Part shown: piece by piece, positions 1-11,546 of the stretch
How the letters are laid out: every line of letters starts with the position of its first letter
Numbering within the stretch: the stretch's first letter is position 1
Position numbers and translations under genes: made by a program
Notes under the pieces: generated by a model
The model's input: only the letters and a program-made list of their open reading frames with translations
What the model was told of the DNA's origin: nothing
Databases searched by the model: none
NCBI RefSeq assembly: GCF_020523965.1
Contig: NZ_JAJAPX010000001.1
Location: 1,037,889-1,101,888, forward strand
Reading direction: 5' to 3'
Origin: Neotamlana sargassicola
GTDB taxonomy: Bacteria > Bacteroidota > Bacteroidia > Flavobacteriales > Flavobacteriaceae
DNA length: 64,000 bases

Positions 1-457
1 TATAATGAAATAAAGCTTTAATTTAAATACATTTACTTCCCTCGTAAATATTTCTTAATCAAATCCATTCAATTTTAAAGTAGTAGTTATTAGTACAAAA
101 TTTATTAGTCCCAAACTAATTAAAATTTTAACCTATGAATGTAATTTATACTAATTTATGCTACATTGAGCACTTTTATTCAAGTTGTATCCTTTACACA
201 ACTTTAATGTTTTTTATTAAAAAAATAATAAGCAACAATGCATTAAATGATCGTTTTTGTAACTTAATTATTGTACAAGACTATCGTTTTTTCCTCAAAA
301 CAGTTATAGTAAGTTTTCTTTATTTAAAGGCTGTCTTTCATCCCAAAATATAAATCAAAAGATTAGTCTAACTGTTTATTTACCTACATTAAATAGTTAG
401 CCTTCTATTTTAATAAACAGAACAAGAGGACTCTAAATAACCCTAAAAAACATTAAA
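1..457. other. AT-rich intergenic region, nothing recognised
   Basis: This leading stretch is very AT-rich. It contains one 72-codon open frame at 135-353 whose predicted product (rich in Phe, Ile, Leu, Tyr and Cys) matches no family I recognise and is probably chance. No RNA gene or convincing terminator is visible. The last 60 bases presumably hold the leader of the secreted-protein gene that starts at 458, but I cannot place a clear TAnnTTTG box. Confidence 0.6.
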
Positions 458-3400
458 ATGCGCCCCAACAAATTTAATTTTATCCTATTTCTAGCTTTCA
501 TTTGTTTTAATGCTGTAAATGCACAGTTAAGTGATTTGCATTATTTACCGCCTTTAAAACAGGATTCTAATAATGTAGCTATACAGCAACAAACTATTTA
601 CCTCTCTACACCAGTAACTACAGCATTTACTGTTAACGTTTATAGAGGAACAAGTACAACTGCTATAACAAGTTTTTCTCTGTCTAAAGGTACTCCGGTA
701 ACCTATAACTTAGCTAATGGAGATAATAATATTACTTTGGTAACAAATGCTAATACAGGTGTTGTTTTAAATAATTCAGGTTTAAGGTTTGAAGCTCCTT
801 CAGGAGAAAAGTTTTATGTAAATTATAGAGGCAGATCAGGTTCTCAGGCGGCATCAATAACTTCAAAAGGAAGGGCTGCTTTGGGGCAGAGTTTTAAATG
901 GGGAGGAGCACCAATTGAAGCAGACCATAGTAGTATGAGTGCTACCTTGGGTATTATGGCAACAGAAGATGATACTGAAGTAACCATTTCTGGATACAAT
1001 CCTAATTGTGAATTTAGATTAGGTACAGATGTTGATGGTATTACAGATAATACAATAACAATTACTTTACAACAAGGAGAGTCTTATGTGTTAGAGGCGG
1101 CTAAAGATGGAACTACAGCCAATATAGATGGTTGGATTGGCGCTTCAATAGAAGCAGATAAAGATATAGCTATTAGTAATGGTATGTTGAACTTTGGTGT
1201 AAACCCTTCAAGCGCAAGTAGAGATGCAGGTGCAGATCAGCCAGTACCAGAAGATAAATTAGGTAAAGATTATGTTTTTGTAAGGGGGTATGGAGGTAGT
1301 TCTAACGAATATATAATTATTATTGGAACTCAAGACAATACAAATGTATATGTTAATGGTAATACAACACCATTTGCAAATATAGATGAAGGTGAATATG
1401 CCGAAATTCCGAGTACATACTTTTCCGGCACTACAGTTGGGCATAATATGTTAGTTACAACATCTAAAGATACTTATGCCTACCAAGTTGTTTCTGGGGA
1501 TTCAGGTATACACACCGTAAGTTTAAATTTTGTTGCACCAGTAAATTGTTTATTGCCGGATGCAATGAATCATATACACAATATCACAGATATTTCGGGA
1601 ATAACAGCTTCCGGTGGAGTATTTATTATAGCTTCAACGTATACTCCCGATGCCAATATAACTGTGAAAGATGGTACAGGACCAATTGCCTTACCAGCAT
1701 CATCGACAGTAGCTGGTACAACAGACTGGAAAACATTCTATATATCAGGGTTGTCTGGAGATGTTTCTGTAGAATCTTCAGGACCTATCGCTGTTGGTTT
1801 TTTAGGGTTTAATGGAGCTCGTGGTATTGCAGGATATTTTTCTGGATTCGATACAGTACCAGAAGTAACTCTTCAGGTCTCTGGAGGTGGTTGTTTACCT
1901 GGTGCAGATGTTGAAGTTGTTGGTGAAAGTTTTGACTCATACCAATGGTTTGAAGATGGCGTTTTAATTCCAGGAGCTACAAGCGCTACTTATTCACCAA
2001 CAACTTCTGCCGATTATTATGTTAGAGTGGTAAAAGGAGGATGTACCTATGATTCTCAATCACTTTCCGCATATTATTGTGATCCAGATGTGTTAATAAA
2101 TAAAACAGTAGATAAAAATAAGGTTGTAGAAGGAGAAACCGCTATTTTCACTATCGAAGTTCAAAATTTAGGTGCCAATCCAGTAACTAATTTAACTGTG
2201 GTTGATAATATACCTTCGGGATTAACTTTAATCAGTTCAAATCCTTCGGTTGGTTCTTGGAGTGGAAGTACTTGGACTATTGGAACTCTAAACAGCGGTG
2301 TAAAAGAGACTATAGAATTAGAAGTTCAAGCAGATCAAATAAATACGCATAGTGTAACTTTAACAAATACAGCCTACAATAATCAAACAGAAACAGATGC
2401 TAACGTAACAACAGATAGTCCATCGGCAGATATAACAATTTACAATTATATTAGTGAAGCTTCAATAGATTTTGATGGTGTAGACGATTATTTATCAAGA
2501 CCAGGTTTTTTAGAAGGGTTAGATCAAATTACAATTATGGCTTGGGTAAAAACCGATTCTGGAAATAACTCTAATATGGTTGTTGCTGGGGAAGATGAAG
2601 GCGTAAAATTATGGTTAAAAAATGGAAGAAAACCATCTATTACTATTAATACAAAATATGCCTTAAGCGAAACATCTGTTAGTTGTAGTTGCTCTTTAAA
2701 TTACGATGAGTGGCATCATATTGCGGCAACCTATTCGAGATATACAGGCTTAATTAAACTTTATGTTGATGGAGAATTAGAAAAATCAACCTTAAAACTA
2801 TTGTCATTAACCGAGATTGAATCTAGCTCAAATGCTAACGGTAGCTTTGAAATTGGTCGTTTATCCAGTAATGCTTCAGATAAAGAATATTTTAAAGGCG
2901 ATATAGACGAAGTAAGAGTTTTTAATGTGGCATTAGCCGATTCTCAAATTCAAAAAATGGTGTATCAAGAAATTGAAGATGTTTCGGGTAATGTTTATGG
3001 TAAAGCTATACCAAAGCCTATTACAACTAGTGATGTTTCAGAAACCATATCATGGTCTAACCTTATCGCTTATTATCCAATGACTGATATTGATATTGCT
3101 TCAGATGTTGTGAATGATTTTTCAGAAAGTGGAAATGATTTAAATTTATATAATATTTCAACCATTGTAGAACAAACAGCACCGATGCCTTACGAGTCTG
3201 CTAGCGATGGTGCTTGGGAAATCGAAAGCACTTGGTTACATGGCACTGTATGGGACATTGAAGATGTCGCTAGTAATAAAGATTGGAGCATTGTTAAAAT
3301 AGCTAGTAATGTAACAACAACAAATTCACACAATAACTTAGGTTTAATTATTGAAGATGACGTTTCACTTACAGTAAGCGACGAAAACGAAATTAATAAT

Positions 3401-5062
3401 AGTTGGTACTTAGAACTAAAAGGTACTTTAGATTTAGAAGATGATTGCCAGCTAATACAAACTTCAACTAGCGATTTGGTAACTTCGGCATTAGGTAAAA
3501 TTCGTCGTCGCCAAGAAGGAACTTCAAGTGCATTCTGGTATAACTATTGGGGTTCGCCTGTTGGTACATTAAGTGCTACTAGTTTAACCGATAATAATGC
3601 TTCAACAAACAACGATAACAATACCCCATTTAACTTAAATATGTTAAAAGATGGTGACGGTAACCCAATGACTTTTACCTCAAGTTATACAGCAAACGGT
3701 AATATTAGTACCTATTGGTTATACACTTATAAAAATGGGTTAACTTATTGGGATTGGAAGAAAATTGGGACATCGTCAAATGTTTCGGCAGGTGTTGGTT
3801 ATACCCAAAAAGGAACAGGAATTTCCGAAGATTTTCAAGAATATATTTTTGAAGGTAAACCAAACAACGGTACCGTAGTTTTAAACGTAACAGATAAAGG
3901 TGGTTTTGGTTCTACTTCTGGATCAACAAAAACCGAATATTTAGTAGCGAACCCTTACCCTTCTGCTATCGATATACATGAATTTATCGATGATAACTAT
4001 GGTGTAATTGCTGGTTACGTGCAGTTGTGGCAACAATGGGATGGAGCCTCACATAACCTTAACGAGTACGATGGAGGGTATGCTACAGTAACTAAATTAG
4101 GTTCTATTAAAGCTTATCAATTCCAAGGCATTTTAGGTGCAATTTTTGGCGCTGTTCGTGGTACATTAACTCCAACAAGATATGTGCCAGTTGGTCAAGG
4201 GTTTATGGTAGAGGTTGTTTCAGATGGAGAAATAAAGTTTAAAAATAGTCAGCGTGTTTTTATAAAAGAATCGGATAGTAATGGATCATATAATTCTGGA
4301 TCTATATTTCTTAAGTCTAATTCAAAAGGCGACGATAAAGACAGTACAAGTAAAAACGAAAGTGATGATGATTTTATGAAAATGAGAATTGAAATTACTT
4401 CTATTGCTGGCCCTGAAACTAATAGAGAATTACTTTTAGGATTTAGTAATACTACTACAGATGCATTCGATTATGGGTACGAGGCAGAGTGCGTAGAGGT
4501 TACCAATAACGATTTATTGTTAGACTTAGAAGGTGCCGATATGACCATTCAGGCTTACGGAGAAATAACAAGCGACAAAGTTGTAGGTTTAAACTTTAGG
4601 TCTTCGGGCAATAATAGTTTTGAAATAACGGCAACCGACTTCGAAAGTTTTAACGATGATCAGGAAGTGTATTTACGCGATAATTTAACCAATACTTATT
4701 TCGATTTAACCGGAAACGAAGCTTATAGTTTTACCTCAGAGCAAGGTATTTTTAACGACCGTTTCGAAATAGTATTCCAGAGTAAGAGTCAAACCTTAAG
4801 TTCAGAGCAAGCTCAGTTTGATGCTAATTATATGTATTTCCAAAATACAACTAATATGTTTTATGTTAAAAAGTTTAGTGGCTCTGCTAAAAACTTAGCC
4901 GTAATAAACATGAAAGGTCAACGTATTATGGAACTGGAAAATGTAGATAATTATACGTTAGAAAATGGAATAGATTTAAGTAACATAGCAACAGGAGCCT
5001 ATGTAGTTTGCTTACAAACAAGTGCGAATGAGGTGCTTACCAAAAAAATAATAAAAAAATAA
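458..5062 (+). CDS. Giant T9SS-secreted multidomain surface protein (IgGFc-like, DUF11, LamG)
   Basis: Predicted 1534-aa exported protein. Residues 1-22 form a signal peptide ending in VNAQ. Residues about 127-467 resemble the IgGFc-binding N-terminal domain of Bacteroidetes surface proteins. An Ig-like stretch follows (about 470-540), then a DUF11 repeat (about 544-657) and a LamG/concanavalin-like domain (about 669-834, opening with [11 protein letters not shown] and closing with DIDEVRVFN). A long region shared with the next gene follows. The last ~80 residues have the layout of a type A T9SS sorting domain (NLAVINMKGQ, then GAYVVCLQT, then a KKIIKK tail), so the protein should cross the outer membrane through the type IX system and be attached to the surface or released. 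It is first of four tandem paralogues. The ligand is unknown; adhesion or polysaccharide binding is inferred from LamG. Confidence 0.85.
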   Translation: MRPNKFNFILFLAFICFNAVNAQLSDLHYLPPLKQDSNNVAIQQQTIYLSTPVTTAFTVNVYRGTSTTAITSFSLSKGTPVTYNLANGDNNITLVTNANTGVVLNNSGLRFEAPSGEKFYVNYRGRSGSQAASITSKGRAALGQSFKWGGAPIEADHSSMSATLGIMATEDDTEVTISGYNPNCEFRLGTDVDGITDNTITITLQQGESYVLEAAKDGTTANIDGWIGASIEADKDIAISNGMLNFGVNPSSASRDAGADQPVPEDKLGKDYVFVRGYGGSSNEYIIIIGTQDNTNVYVNGNTTPFANIDEGEYAEIPSTYFSGTTVGHNMLVTTSKDTYAYQVVSGDSGIHTVSLNFVAPVNCLLPDAMNHIHNITDISGITASGGVFIIASTYTPDANITVKDGTGPIALPASSTVAGTTDWKTFYISGLSGDVSVESSGPIAVGFLGFNGARGIAGYFSGFDTVPEVTLQVSGGGCLPGADVEVVGESFDSYQWFEDGVLIPGATSATYSPTTSADYYVRVVKGGCTYDSQSLSAYYCDPDVLINKTVDKNKVVEGETAIFTIEVQNLGANPVTNLTVVDNIPSGLTLISSNPSVGSWSGSTWTIGTLNSGVKETIELEVQADQINTHSVTLTNTAYNNQTETDANVTTDSPSADITIYNYISEASIDFDGVDDYLSRPGFLEGLDQITIMAWVKTDSGNNSNMVVAGEDEGVKLWLKNGRKPSITINTKYALSETSVSCSCSLNYDEWHHIAATYSRYTGLIKLYVDGELEKSTLKLLSLTEIESSSNANGSFEIGRLSSNASDKEYFKGDIDEVRVFNVALADSQIQKMVYQEIEDVSGNVYGKAIPKPITTSDVSETISWSNLIAYYPMTDIDIASDVVNDFSESGNDLNLYNISTIVEQTAPMPYESASDGAWEIESTWLHGTVWDIEDVASNKDWSIVKIASNVTTTNSHNNLGLIIEDDVSLTVSDENEINNSWYLELKGTLDLEDDCQLIQTSTSDLVTSALGKIRRRQEGTSSAFWYNYWGSPVGTLSATSLTDNNASTNNDNNTPFNLNMLKDGDGNPMTFTSSYTANGNISTYWLYTYKNGLTYWDWKKIGTSSNVSAGVGYTQKGTGISEDFQEYIFEGKPNNGTVVLNVTDKGGFGSTSGSTKTEYLVANPYPSAIDIHEFIDDNYGVIAGYVQLWQQWDGASHNLNEYDGGYATVTKLGSIKAYQFQGILGAIFGAVRGTLTPTRYVPVGQGFMVEVVSDGEIKFKNSQRVFIKESDSNGSYNSGSIFLKSNSKGDDKDSTSKNESDDDFMKMRIEITSIAGPETNRELLLGFSNTTTDAFDYGYEAECVEVTNNDLLLDLEGADMTIQAYGEITSDKVVGLNFRSSGNNSFEITATDFESFNDDQEVYLRDNLTNTYFDLTGNEAYSFTSEQGIFNDRFEIVFQSKSQTLSSEQAQFDANYMYFQNTTNMFYVKKFSGSAKNLAVINMKGQRIMELENVDNYTLENGIDLSNIATGAYVVCLQTSANEVLTKKIIKK

Positions 5063-5075
5063 TATAAATGAGATT

Positions 5076-5105
5076 AACTAAACCTCAGTTTTTGGGGTTT
5101 AGTTG
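5076..5105 (+). terminator. Weak hairpin after first T9SS gene
   Basis: Inverted arms AACTAAACCTCA and TGGGGTTTAGTT enclose a short loop 14 bases after the stop codon. No strong T-run follows, so this may be a weak terminator or an mRNA-stabilising hairpin. Confidence 0.4.
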
Positions 5106-5213
5106 ATTTATTAAATTATGTAAACATCAAACATTACAGGCTCAATAAGTCGGCTTACATAATTAATTAACAGTTTTATTTGTGCTTAGCTAAAACAAAA
5201 TAAACTAGAAACC

Positions 5214-8200
5214 ATGATTAAAAAGTTAACATTATTCTCAAGTTTGCTATTGCTTTTAAATTTGCCATTTTCTTTGGGAGCGCAATGCGATAGCTGCGAT
5301 GTTATTGGTCCAAATAGTGGCAATGTTACATTTTACAGTAATACAACAACTTGCTTTACATCTAATGCAACTTTGGGCGATGTTATATTTCAAAATAATA
5401 GTAAGGTTTGTATAGCTCCTGGAGTAACTGTAACTATTCAAAATAATTTAAACACAACAAATGGCCATGATATTTCAATTGAAGTACAAGGTTCATTGCA
5501 TTTTAACCAAAGCCCAACCTTTAATGCTAATTTTTCATTAAACGTTCAATCTTCTGGGTATATAAAATCCGGAAATTCGGGCAATGGTACTTTTACATTT
5601 AATGGTTCTGGAGTAAATATTTATAAAAATTCTGGAATATCAGAGTTTGGAGTTTTACAGTTTAATAATGCTGCGGCTACTAATAGTATTTATAATTACG
5701 GAACATTTAATGTAACTAATATGAATGTGCAAGGAGCCACAAATTTCATAAATCAAGAAACTTTAAATATTGCATCTAATTTTAGTTTTAGCGCCAATTC
5801 TGTATTAACTAATTGCGGAACAATTACTGCACAATCTGGGTTTAACTTAAATGGGGGATCTGTAATTAACACCAATACATTTAACGTAGTTGGTGGGGAT
5901 ATAGATTTTGGTAGTTCAAACTCATCTATGTACAATTATTCAACCATGTATATTGGCGGAAAAATTAACATGGCAGGTACGAGTAATATTTTGTATAACG
6001 AAGGTTTGCTTACAATTGATGGGAGTATACAAGGAACCATTGGTAAAATTCAAGGGCCTTCAGATAACACAAAACTAGGTTATATAAAATGGGGAACTAA
6101 ACCAAATGTTGGATCTGGTGCCGAAATAGGGCCTAATTTAGACATAGAATATATTGGTGGTTCAACCGGTGCTCAAAAAGCAAATGTTTATTCAACTTTT
6201 AATGGTACAGAATTAGCAAATGTATCAAAAGCTTGTGAGGTTTATGGAAATTGTTCGGCATCCATGGATACCGTTGGAGGAACGTGTGCAGACCCCGATG
6301 CTAATATCGATGCTTGTTCTAGTGGAACAATAATAGGTACACCAACAGAAAACGATTCTGATGGAGATGGTATAATTAATTCTTGCGATTTAGACGATGA
6401 TAATGACGGTATTCTAGATGTTCTAGAAATGAATACGCCAACCGGATACATTGATTTAGGGCAAACTTTTAGCGATAATACTTCAACATCTGGAGTAATA
6501 AATAACGTTTACCCTTTTGCATCAAATTTTGCAAATTTTAATTATAGCTTAGAAGGAAGCGCTATATGGGGTTCTGGAGTTAGTTCGGCTACTACAGCTG
6601 GAATAACGGGATATTATATGAATTTACAAATTAGAAATTCTGATTTTGTAAATGGAGATTATGGAGTTTATGTTTTTGAGTTTGATGAGCCAGTTTACAA
6701 TTTAAACTTTAAAATGGGAGGTTTCGATTTTGAAGATAGAGCAGATTTTGAAGCTACCCTAAATGGAATAAATTCTCCGGTTAATATTACAGATATTAAT
6801 TTAGGAACAAATGGTACATTGTCTAATCAAACGGTTATAGGTTCTTCTACAACTGCCGGTAATGCCCCAGCAAACAGTGTTGAAGTTGCAATAAATGGTC
6901 CGATGGATAAACTAGTTATTCGAACGGCAAAAAACAATGGAAATGCAAACAATGTGACTTTACAGATTTATGAGTTATCTTATTCTACTGAAATCCAAAC
7001 AGATTTAGATAGTTATCCCAATCATTTAGACCTCGACAGCGACAACGACGGTATTCCAGATAATATAGAAGCTCAACCTACGGTAGGATATGTATTACCC
7101 ACCTATGGTTACGATTTAGATGGAGTAGATAACAATTACACCGGCGGTTTAGGATTAGAAGACACTGACAACGATGGCACGCCCGATTACATAGATTTAG
7201 ACAGTGATAACGATGGTACGCCCGATATAGAAGAAAACGGTATGGCTAACGCCGTAAGCGGAACCGATACCGATGGTGATGGTTTAGACGATGCTTTCGA
7301 GACCAATGGGGTAAACGATGTGAGTTTAGATGTAAACGAAGACATCGAAGATCCTACCGATTTAAGCATATTACCCGATGCCGATGGCGATGTACTTACC
7401 ACCGGCGATGTAGATTACCGCGACGAATTAACGGTACTTTCTGAGGTAGCGACTATCGATTTTGATGGTGTAGACGATTATTTAGATGGCACACCATTTA
7501 TAACCAATTGGGACAATGGTACCATAATGAGTTGGATAAAAATAGAGCACGATAATGATGGTAACCTACCAAATATGTACAGTATAGCAGGGCAAGAAAG
7601 TATGCGATTGTACATTACTAACGGTCGCACACCAGCGTTTTATGTAATAACCCAAGACCAAGTAACCTCATCGAGTAACTATCCCTCATCAAATATAAGT
7701 GTACAACCCGATCCATTATTAGGCATCAGCTTAAAGAATGATATGTGGTATCATGTTGCAGGCGTTTTTAATTCTTCGGAAGAAACGGTAAAAATATATT
7801 TAAACGGCGAATTAGTCGGAACCACCTCAAGTGGGTATTTAAACTCCGAATTAATCACACAAAATTATGATGGTACACCACACATTTACTCCACCCGTGA
7901 GTTTACAATAGGTCGTTACCCAACCAATACAAGTGCCTCAGGATTTGGACATTTTAGAGGTAATATAGACGAGGTACGCGTGTTCGACACCGCCTTAACG
8001 GCAGAGCAAATTCAACAAATGGTTTACCAAGAGATTGAAAATAATGGGGGAGTAATTCAAGGTAGTATAATTCCAAAAGACGTAGAAGACCATAGCTTAG
8101 GAAGTAAAGTATCATGGTTAAATTTACAAGGTTACTACCCAATGACCAATATCATTAGTGGCACAACTAGCGATTATTCAAGTACAGGTAATAATTTAAC

Positions 8201-10100
8201 CCTACATAATATAACCACGGTACAAGAACAAACCGCGCCTATGCCTTACGAAACAGCAGCAGCAGGAGATTGGACTAGTACATCAACATGGTTACATGGC
8301 ACTGTATGGGATATTACAGAAGTAGCAGATTTAAAAGACTGGAGTATCGTTCATATAAAAGATGATACCGAAATAACCGGCTCACATAACAGTTTAGGAT
8401 TATTAATCGATTCAGGTAAGACCTTAACGGTACATGGAGACCATGAGATAAATAACAGTTGGTATTTTGAGTTAAATGGTACGTTAGATTTAGAAGATGA
8501 TTCACAATTAGTACAAGGCATTCGTAGCGACTTGGTAACCTCTTCAACGGGCAAGGTGTTACGTCGTCAAGAAGGGACATCCAATGCCTTTAGGTATAAT
8601 TATTGGAGTTCTCCAGTAGGGGCTTTAGGCACCACGCCATTAAGCGATAATAATACAACAAGTAATAATGCTAATAATAGTGCTTTTAACTTAAACATGT
8701 TAAAAGATGCAAGCGGTAATAATTGGACGTTTGTATCAGGATATACAGGAAATAATAGTATAAGCACGTATTGGTTGTATACCTACAAAAATGGATTAAA
8801 GTATTGGGATTGGGCGCAAATAGGTCCGTCGTCTAATATAGGGACAGGAGTAGGCTATACACAAAAAGGAACAGGAGTATCAGGAGCGACCCAGCAATAT
8901 ATATTTGAAGGTAAGCCTAATAACGGTACAATAAAAATAGCAGTAAACGATAGAGGCGGTTCAGGATCCGTGCCAGATGTTTCAAAGACCGAATATTTAG
9001 TAGGTAACCCTTATGCATCAGCCATAGATATTCACCAATTTATAGAGGATAATCAAGGTGTAATCGATGGCACAGTAAGTGTTTGGCAACAATGGGCAGG
9101 AAACTCCCATTATTTAAGTGAATATGAAGGCGGATATGCTCAAATAAACAAATTAGGAAGTATACGAGCGTATCAATTTGTAGGTATATCAGGCGCGAAC
9201 AATGGTTCGCAAGACGGCACGATAGTACCAACTAGGTACATGCCCGTTGGTCAAGGATTTATGGTAGAAGTAATAGCCGATGGAGAGGTTGAGTTTAATA
9301 ATGGTCAACGCGTGTTTATAAAAGAGTCTGATGCCGATGGCAGCGAATATAACGGTTCGGTGTTTTCAAAAAGTAGTGATAGTAAAACGGCACAGGCATC
9401 AGCAGGTGGAATGCAAAAGTTACGCTTAAGTTTAACATCAGTATCTGGACCCAAAACCAATAGAGAGTTGTTGTTAGGATTTAGCGATTATACCAGCGAC
9501 GATTATGATTATGGATACGATGCGAAGTGCACAGCGACCAACAAGAACGATTTATTGCTAGCATTAAATGGTCAGGGTATGACCATGCAAGCCTATGGAG
9601 TAATAAGTGCAGAGAAGGAGATTCCGTTGCAGTTTAATTCGTCGGGCAACAATAGTTTTAAGATTCAGTTAAGCGAACAAATTAATATACCATCAGATCA
9701 GGCAATATATTTACGCGATAGTACCACCGATGTGTATTTTGATTTAAGCCAAGGCGAAGCATATAGTTTTACTAGTGAACAAGGGAAATTTAACGAACGT
9801 TTTGCGATAGTATTCCAGAGTAAAGCAGAGACCTTATCAGTAAATGAATCTCAGGCAGAAGCTAATTTTATGTATTACCAAAATAGCACAAACACGTTTT
9901 ATGTAAAGAAGTTAAACGCTCAAGTAAAGAATTTAGCAGTAATCAATATGCGGGGACAACGCGTTATAGAGCAAGAAAATGTTGAGCAATCACGGTTAGA
10001 AAATGGTATAGTGTTAAGTAATATATCAACAGGAGCCTACGTCGTTTGTTTACGCACCGATGCTAATGAAGTACTCACTAAAAAAATTATTGTGAAATAA
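5214..10100 (+). CDS. Giant T9SS-secreted protein with calcium-binding TSP3-like repeats and LamG
   Basis: Predicted 1628-aa exported protein with a signal peptide at residues 1-23. Residues about 30-350 are rich in Asn, Ser, Thr and Gly and look like a beta-helix-like passenger. Asp-rich thrombospondin type 3-like repeats ([19 protein letters not shown] and relatives) occur near residues 380-406 and 606-725 and probably bind calcium. A LamG domain spans about 747-935. The remaining ~700 residues are closely paralogous to the C-terminal half of the preceding gene, and short stretches are identical at DNA level (for example around 2470-2493 and 7459-7482). The protein ends in a type A T9SS sorting domain (about 1552-1628, tail KKIIVK). 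Probably a surface-anchored structural or adhesive protein; the substrate is unknown. Confidence 0.85.
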   Translation: MIKKLTLFSSLLLLLNLPFSLGAQCDSCDVIGPNSGNVTFYSNTTTCFTSNATLGDVIFQNNSKVCIAPGVTVTIQNNLNTTNGHDISIEVQGSLHFNQSPTFNANFSLNVQSSGYIKSGNSGNGTFTFNGSGVNIYKNSGISEFGVLQFNNAAATNSIYNYGTFNVTNMNVQGATNFINQETLNIASNFSFSANSVLTNCGTITAQSGFNLNGGSVINTNTFNVVGGDIDFGSSNSSMYNYSTMYIGGKINMAGTSNILYNEGLLTIDGSIQGTIGKIQGPSDNTKLGYIKWGTKPNVGSGAEIGPNLDIEYIGGSTGAQKANVYSTFNGTELANVSKACEVYGNCSASMDTVGGTCADPDANIDACSSGTIIGTPTENDSDGDGIINSCDLDDDNDGILDVLEMNTPTGYIDLGQTFSDNTSTSGVINNVYPFASNFANFNYSLEGSAIWGSGVSSATTAGITGYYMNLQIRNSDFVNGDYGVYVFEFDEPVYNLNFKMGGFDFEDRADFEATLNGINSPVNITDINLGTNGTLSNQTVIGSSTTAGNAPANSVEVAINGPMDKLVIRTAKNNGNANNVTLQIYELSYSTEIQTDLDSYPNHLDLDSDNDGIPDNIEAQPTVGYVLPTYGYDLDGVDNNYTGGLGLEDTDNDGTPDYIDLDSDNDGTPDIEENGMANAVSGTDTDGDGLDDAFETNGVNDVSLDVNEDIEDPTDLSILPDADGDVLTTGDVDYRDELTVLSEVATIDFDGVDDYLDGTPFITNWDNGTIMSWIKIEHDNDGNLPNMYSIAGQESMRLYITNGRTPAFYVITQDQVTSSSNYPSSNISVQPDPLLGISLKNDMWYHVAGVFNSSEETVKIYLNGELVGTTSSGYLNSELITQNYDGTPHIYSTREFTIGRYPTNTSASGFGHFRGNIDEVRVFDTALTAEQIQQMVYQEIENNGGVIQGSIIPKDVEDHSLGSKVSWLNLQGYYPMTNIISGTTSDYSSTGNNLTLHNITTVQEQTAPMPYETAAAGDWTSTSTWLHGTVWDITEVADLKDWSIVHIKDDTEITGSHNSLGLLIDSGKTLTVHGDHEINNSWYFELNGTLDLEDDSQLVQGIRSDLVTSSTGKVLRRQEGTSNAFRYNYWSSPVGALGTTPLSDNNTTSNNANNSAFNLNMLKDASGNNWTFVSGYTGNNSISTYWLYTYKNGLKYWDWAQIGPSSNIGTGVGYTQKGTGVSGATQQYIFEGKPNNGTIKIAVNDRGGSGSVPDVSKTEYLVGNPYASAIDIHQFIEDNQGVIDGTVSVWQQWAGNSHYLSEYEGGYAQINKLGSIRAYQFVGISGANNGSQDGTIVPTRYMPVGQGFMVEVIADGEVEFNNGQRVFIKESDADGSEYNGSVFSKSSDSKTAQASAGGMQKLRLSLTSVSGPKTNRELLLGFSDYTSDDYDYGYDAKCTATNKNDLLLALNGQGMTMQAYGVISAEKEIPLQFNSSGNNSFKIQLSEQINIPSDQAIYLRDSTTDVYFDLSQGEAYSFTSEQGKFNERFAIVFQSKAETLSVNESQAEANFMYYQNSTNTFYVKKLNAQVKNLAVINMRGQRVIEQENVEQSRLENGIVLSNISTGAYVVCLRTDANEVLTKKIIVK

Positions 10101-10127
10101 GAAATGCAATAAAAATAGCTTTTATAA

Positions 10128-10160
10128 AAAGATCAAAATAATTTATTTTGATCTTTTTTT
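10128..10160 (+). terminator. Rho-independent terminator after second T9SS gene
   Basis: A 14-bp perfect stem (AAAGATCAAAATAA with TTATTTTGATCTTT) with almost no loop is followed by a T-run 28 bases after the stop codon. Confidence 0.7.
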
Positions 10161-10392
10161 ATATAATTTATTGGGATTGGAAAGCTTTACGTTATGGATT
10201 TTAAAATAACCAAATTCGATGTTTAATTGGTGCAAACAGATAAATAGATAAAATAAAATGTCAAGCGATTATAAGTTTTATAGCCAGAAAACTGTAACTA
10301 TTATAGAATAAAGGATGGGTTATTTAATTTAAATGTTATTTTTATCTCAAGTTTTTAATGTCCCAAGTTAAAATTAACCTATTCAACCAAAA

Positions 10393-11277
10393 TTGTTGGA
10401 TTTGAAAAAGGACTATAATAACATTAAGAAATGTATTGGGATAATATTATTAATCTTATCAATTGCTGCTAATGCTCAATTAAATAATGATATAGGTAGT
10501 GTTGAAGCCTATCGTATATTAAATGAGCGTTCTAATAAAACAACTTCAAGCGCATCAAGTCCTGTTATTATAAAAACAACCAATTCAGGGTTTAAAAAAA
10601 TTAGGATAGAATTTAATGGAGTTGAAGGTTCGTTTGCAAGTCGTGAGTTGTTATTAGGTTTCAGTGAAAAAACTTCCGATGGTTTTGATTATGGATATGA
10701 CTCAGAAAGCACTTTACATGCCGATGACTTAGGTTTAAATTTAAACGGAAAGAATTATGGTATACAAGCTTACTCCCAATTAACTTCAAAAAAAGTTGTA
10801 AAATTAAACCATCAAGCGTCTGGAAATCATCGATTTGTAATTAATATTACTGAATTGGAGAATATAGAGGAAGATCAGGATATTTTTTTAATAGATAAAA
10901 TGAACAATGTGTATTTTGATCTATCAAAAGGAGATGGATATGAATTTTATTCTATTAAAGGAATTTTTTCTGATCGTTTTGAAATTGTTTTTCAAGAGGA
11001 TTCACAAACATTACATGCTAATAACGTTAGCTTTACTACAAAAAACATGTATTTACAAAGAAATATAAATACCTTTTTTGCAAAGCAATTAATTAACGGA
11101 GCAAGCAAATTAACTGTCGTAAATTTACAAGGTCAAAAAATATTGGAGCTATTTAATGTTACTCAGCAAGATTTAGAATCGGGCATATCTTTTAATAATT
11201 TTTTAAGCAATACTTACGTGGTATTATTACAAACTAAAAGCCACGGCATTCTTACCAAAAAAGTAGTTGTGAAATAA
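10393..11277 (+). CDS. Short T9SS sorting-domain protein, paralogue of the giant proteins' C-terminus
   Basis: Predicted 294-aa exported protein consisting almost only of the C-terminal module of the two upstream giants: a ~190-residue domain containing [20 protein letters not shown], followed by a type A T9SS sorting domain (KLTVVNLQGQ, tail KKVVVK). The N-terminus has a hydrophobic signal segment ending in AANAQ. No in-frame ATG exists between the upstream stop (10375-10377) and the signal peptide, so a TTG start (10393, or 10402) is assumed. A protein with a secretion tag but no obvious passenger domain is odd. It may be a degenerate duplicate or a small surface protein. Function unknown. 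Confidence 0.75.
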   Translation: MLDLKKDYNNIKKCIGIILLILSIAANAQLNNDIGSVEAYRILNERSNKTTSSASSPVIIKTTNSGFKKIRIEFNGVEGSFASRELLLGFSEKTSDGFDYGYDSESTLHADDLGLNLNGKNYGIQAYSQLTSKKVVKLNHQASGNHRFVINITELENIEEDQDIFLIDKMNNVYFDLSKGDGYEFYSIKGIFSDRFEIVFQEDSQTLHANNVSFTTKNMYLQRNINTFFAKQLINGASKLTVVNLQGQKILELFNVTQQDLESGISFNNFLSNTYVVLLQTKSHGILTKKVVVK

Positions 11278-11469
11278 GCAGAGTTTTTCTATAATTATTG
11301 TGCTAGTATAATCAGGAAACAAAATTTATGTAATATTTTTATATTTTATTATTAAAGAAAAATCTTTCAAAAATATGATGAAACGCATATTTTTAAAGAT
11401 AAAATGCATTAAAAACAGCTAAAACGACATTTTGTTTCTATTTTCGTTAATTTCTTATGTAATGTTTTT

Positions 11470-11477
11470 TAACTTTG
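11470..11477 (+). promoter_or_regulatory. Candidate Bacteroidota -7 box upstream of the 290-aa T9SS protein
   Basis: TAACTTTG matches the TAnnTTTG -7 consensus of the Bacteroidota primary sigma factor and lies 70 bases before the start codon. No good TTG/TTTG -33 element sits at the usual 19-21-base spacing, so this is tentative. Confidence 0.4.
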
Positions 11478-11546
11478 TAAGAGCAAAAGATAGAAGTTGT
11501 AATTACACAAAATCATCTTTTTTTTACCCCAAAAAACCTACATATT

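Noticed and set aside
135..353. 72-codon open frame before the first T9SS gene
   Set aside because: Very AT-rich, Phe/Ile/Cys-rich product with no signal peptide or family resemblance; likely chance.
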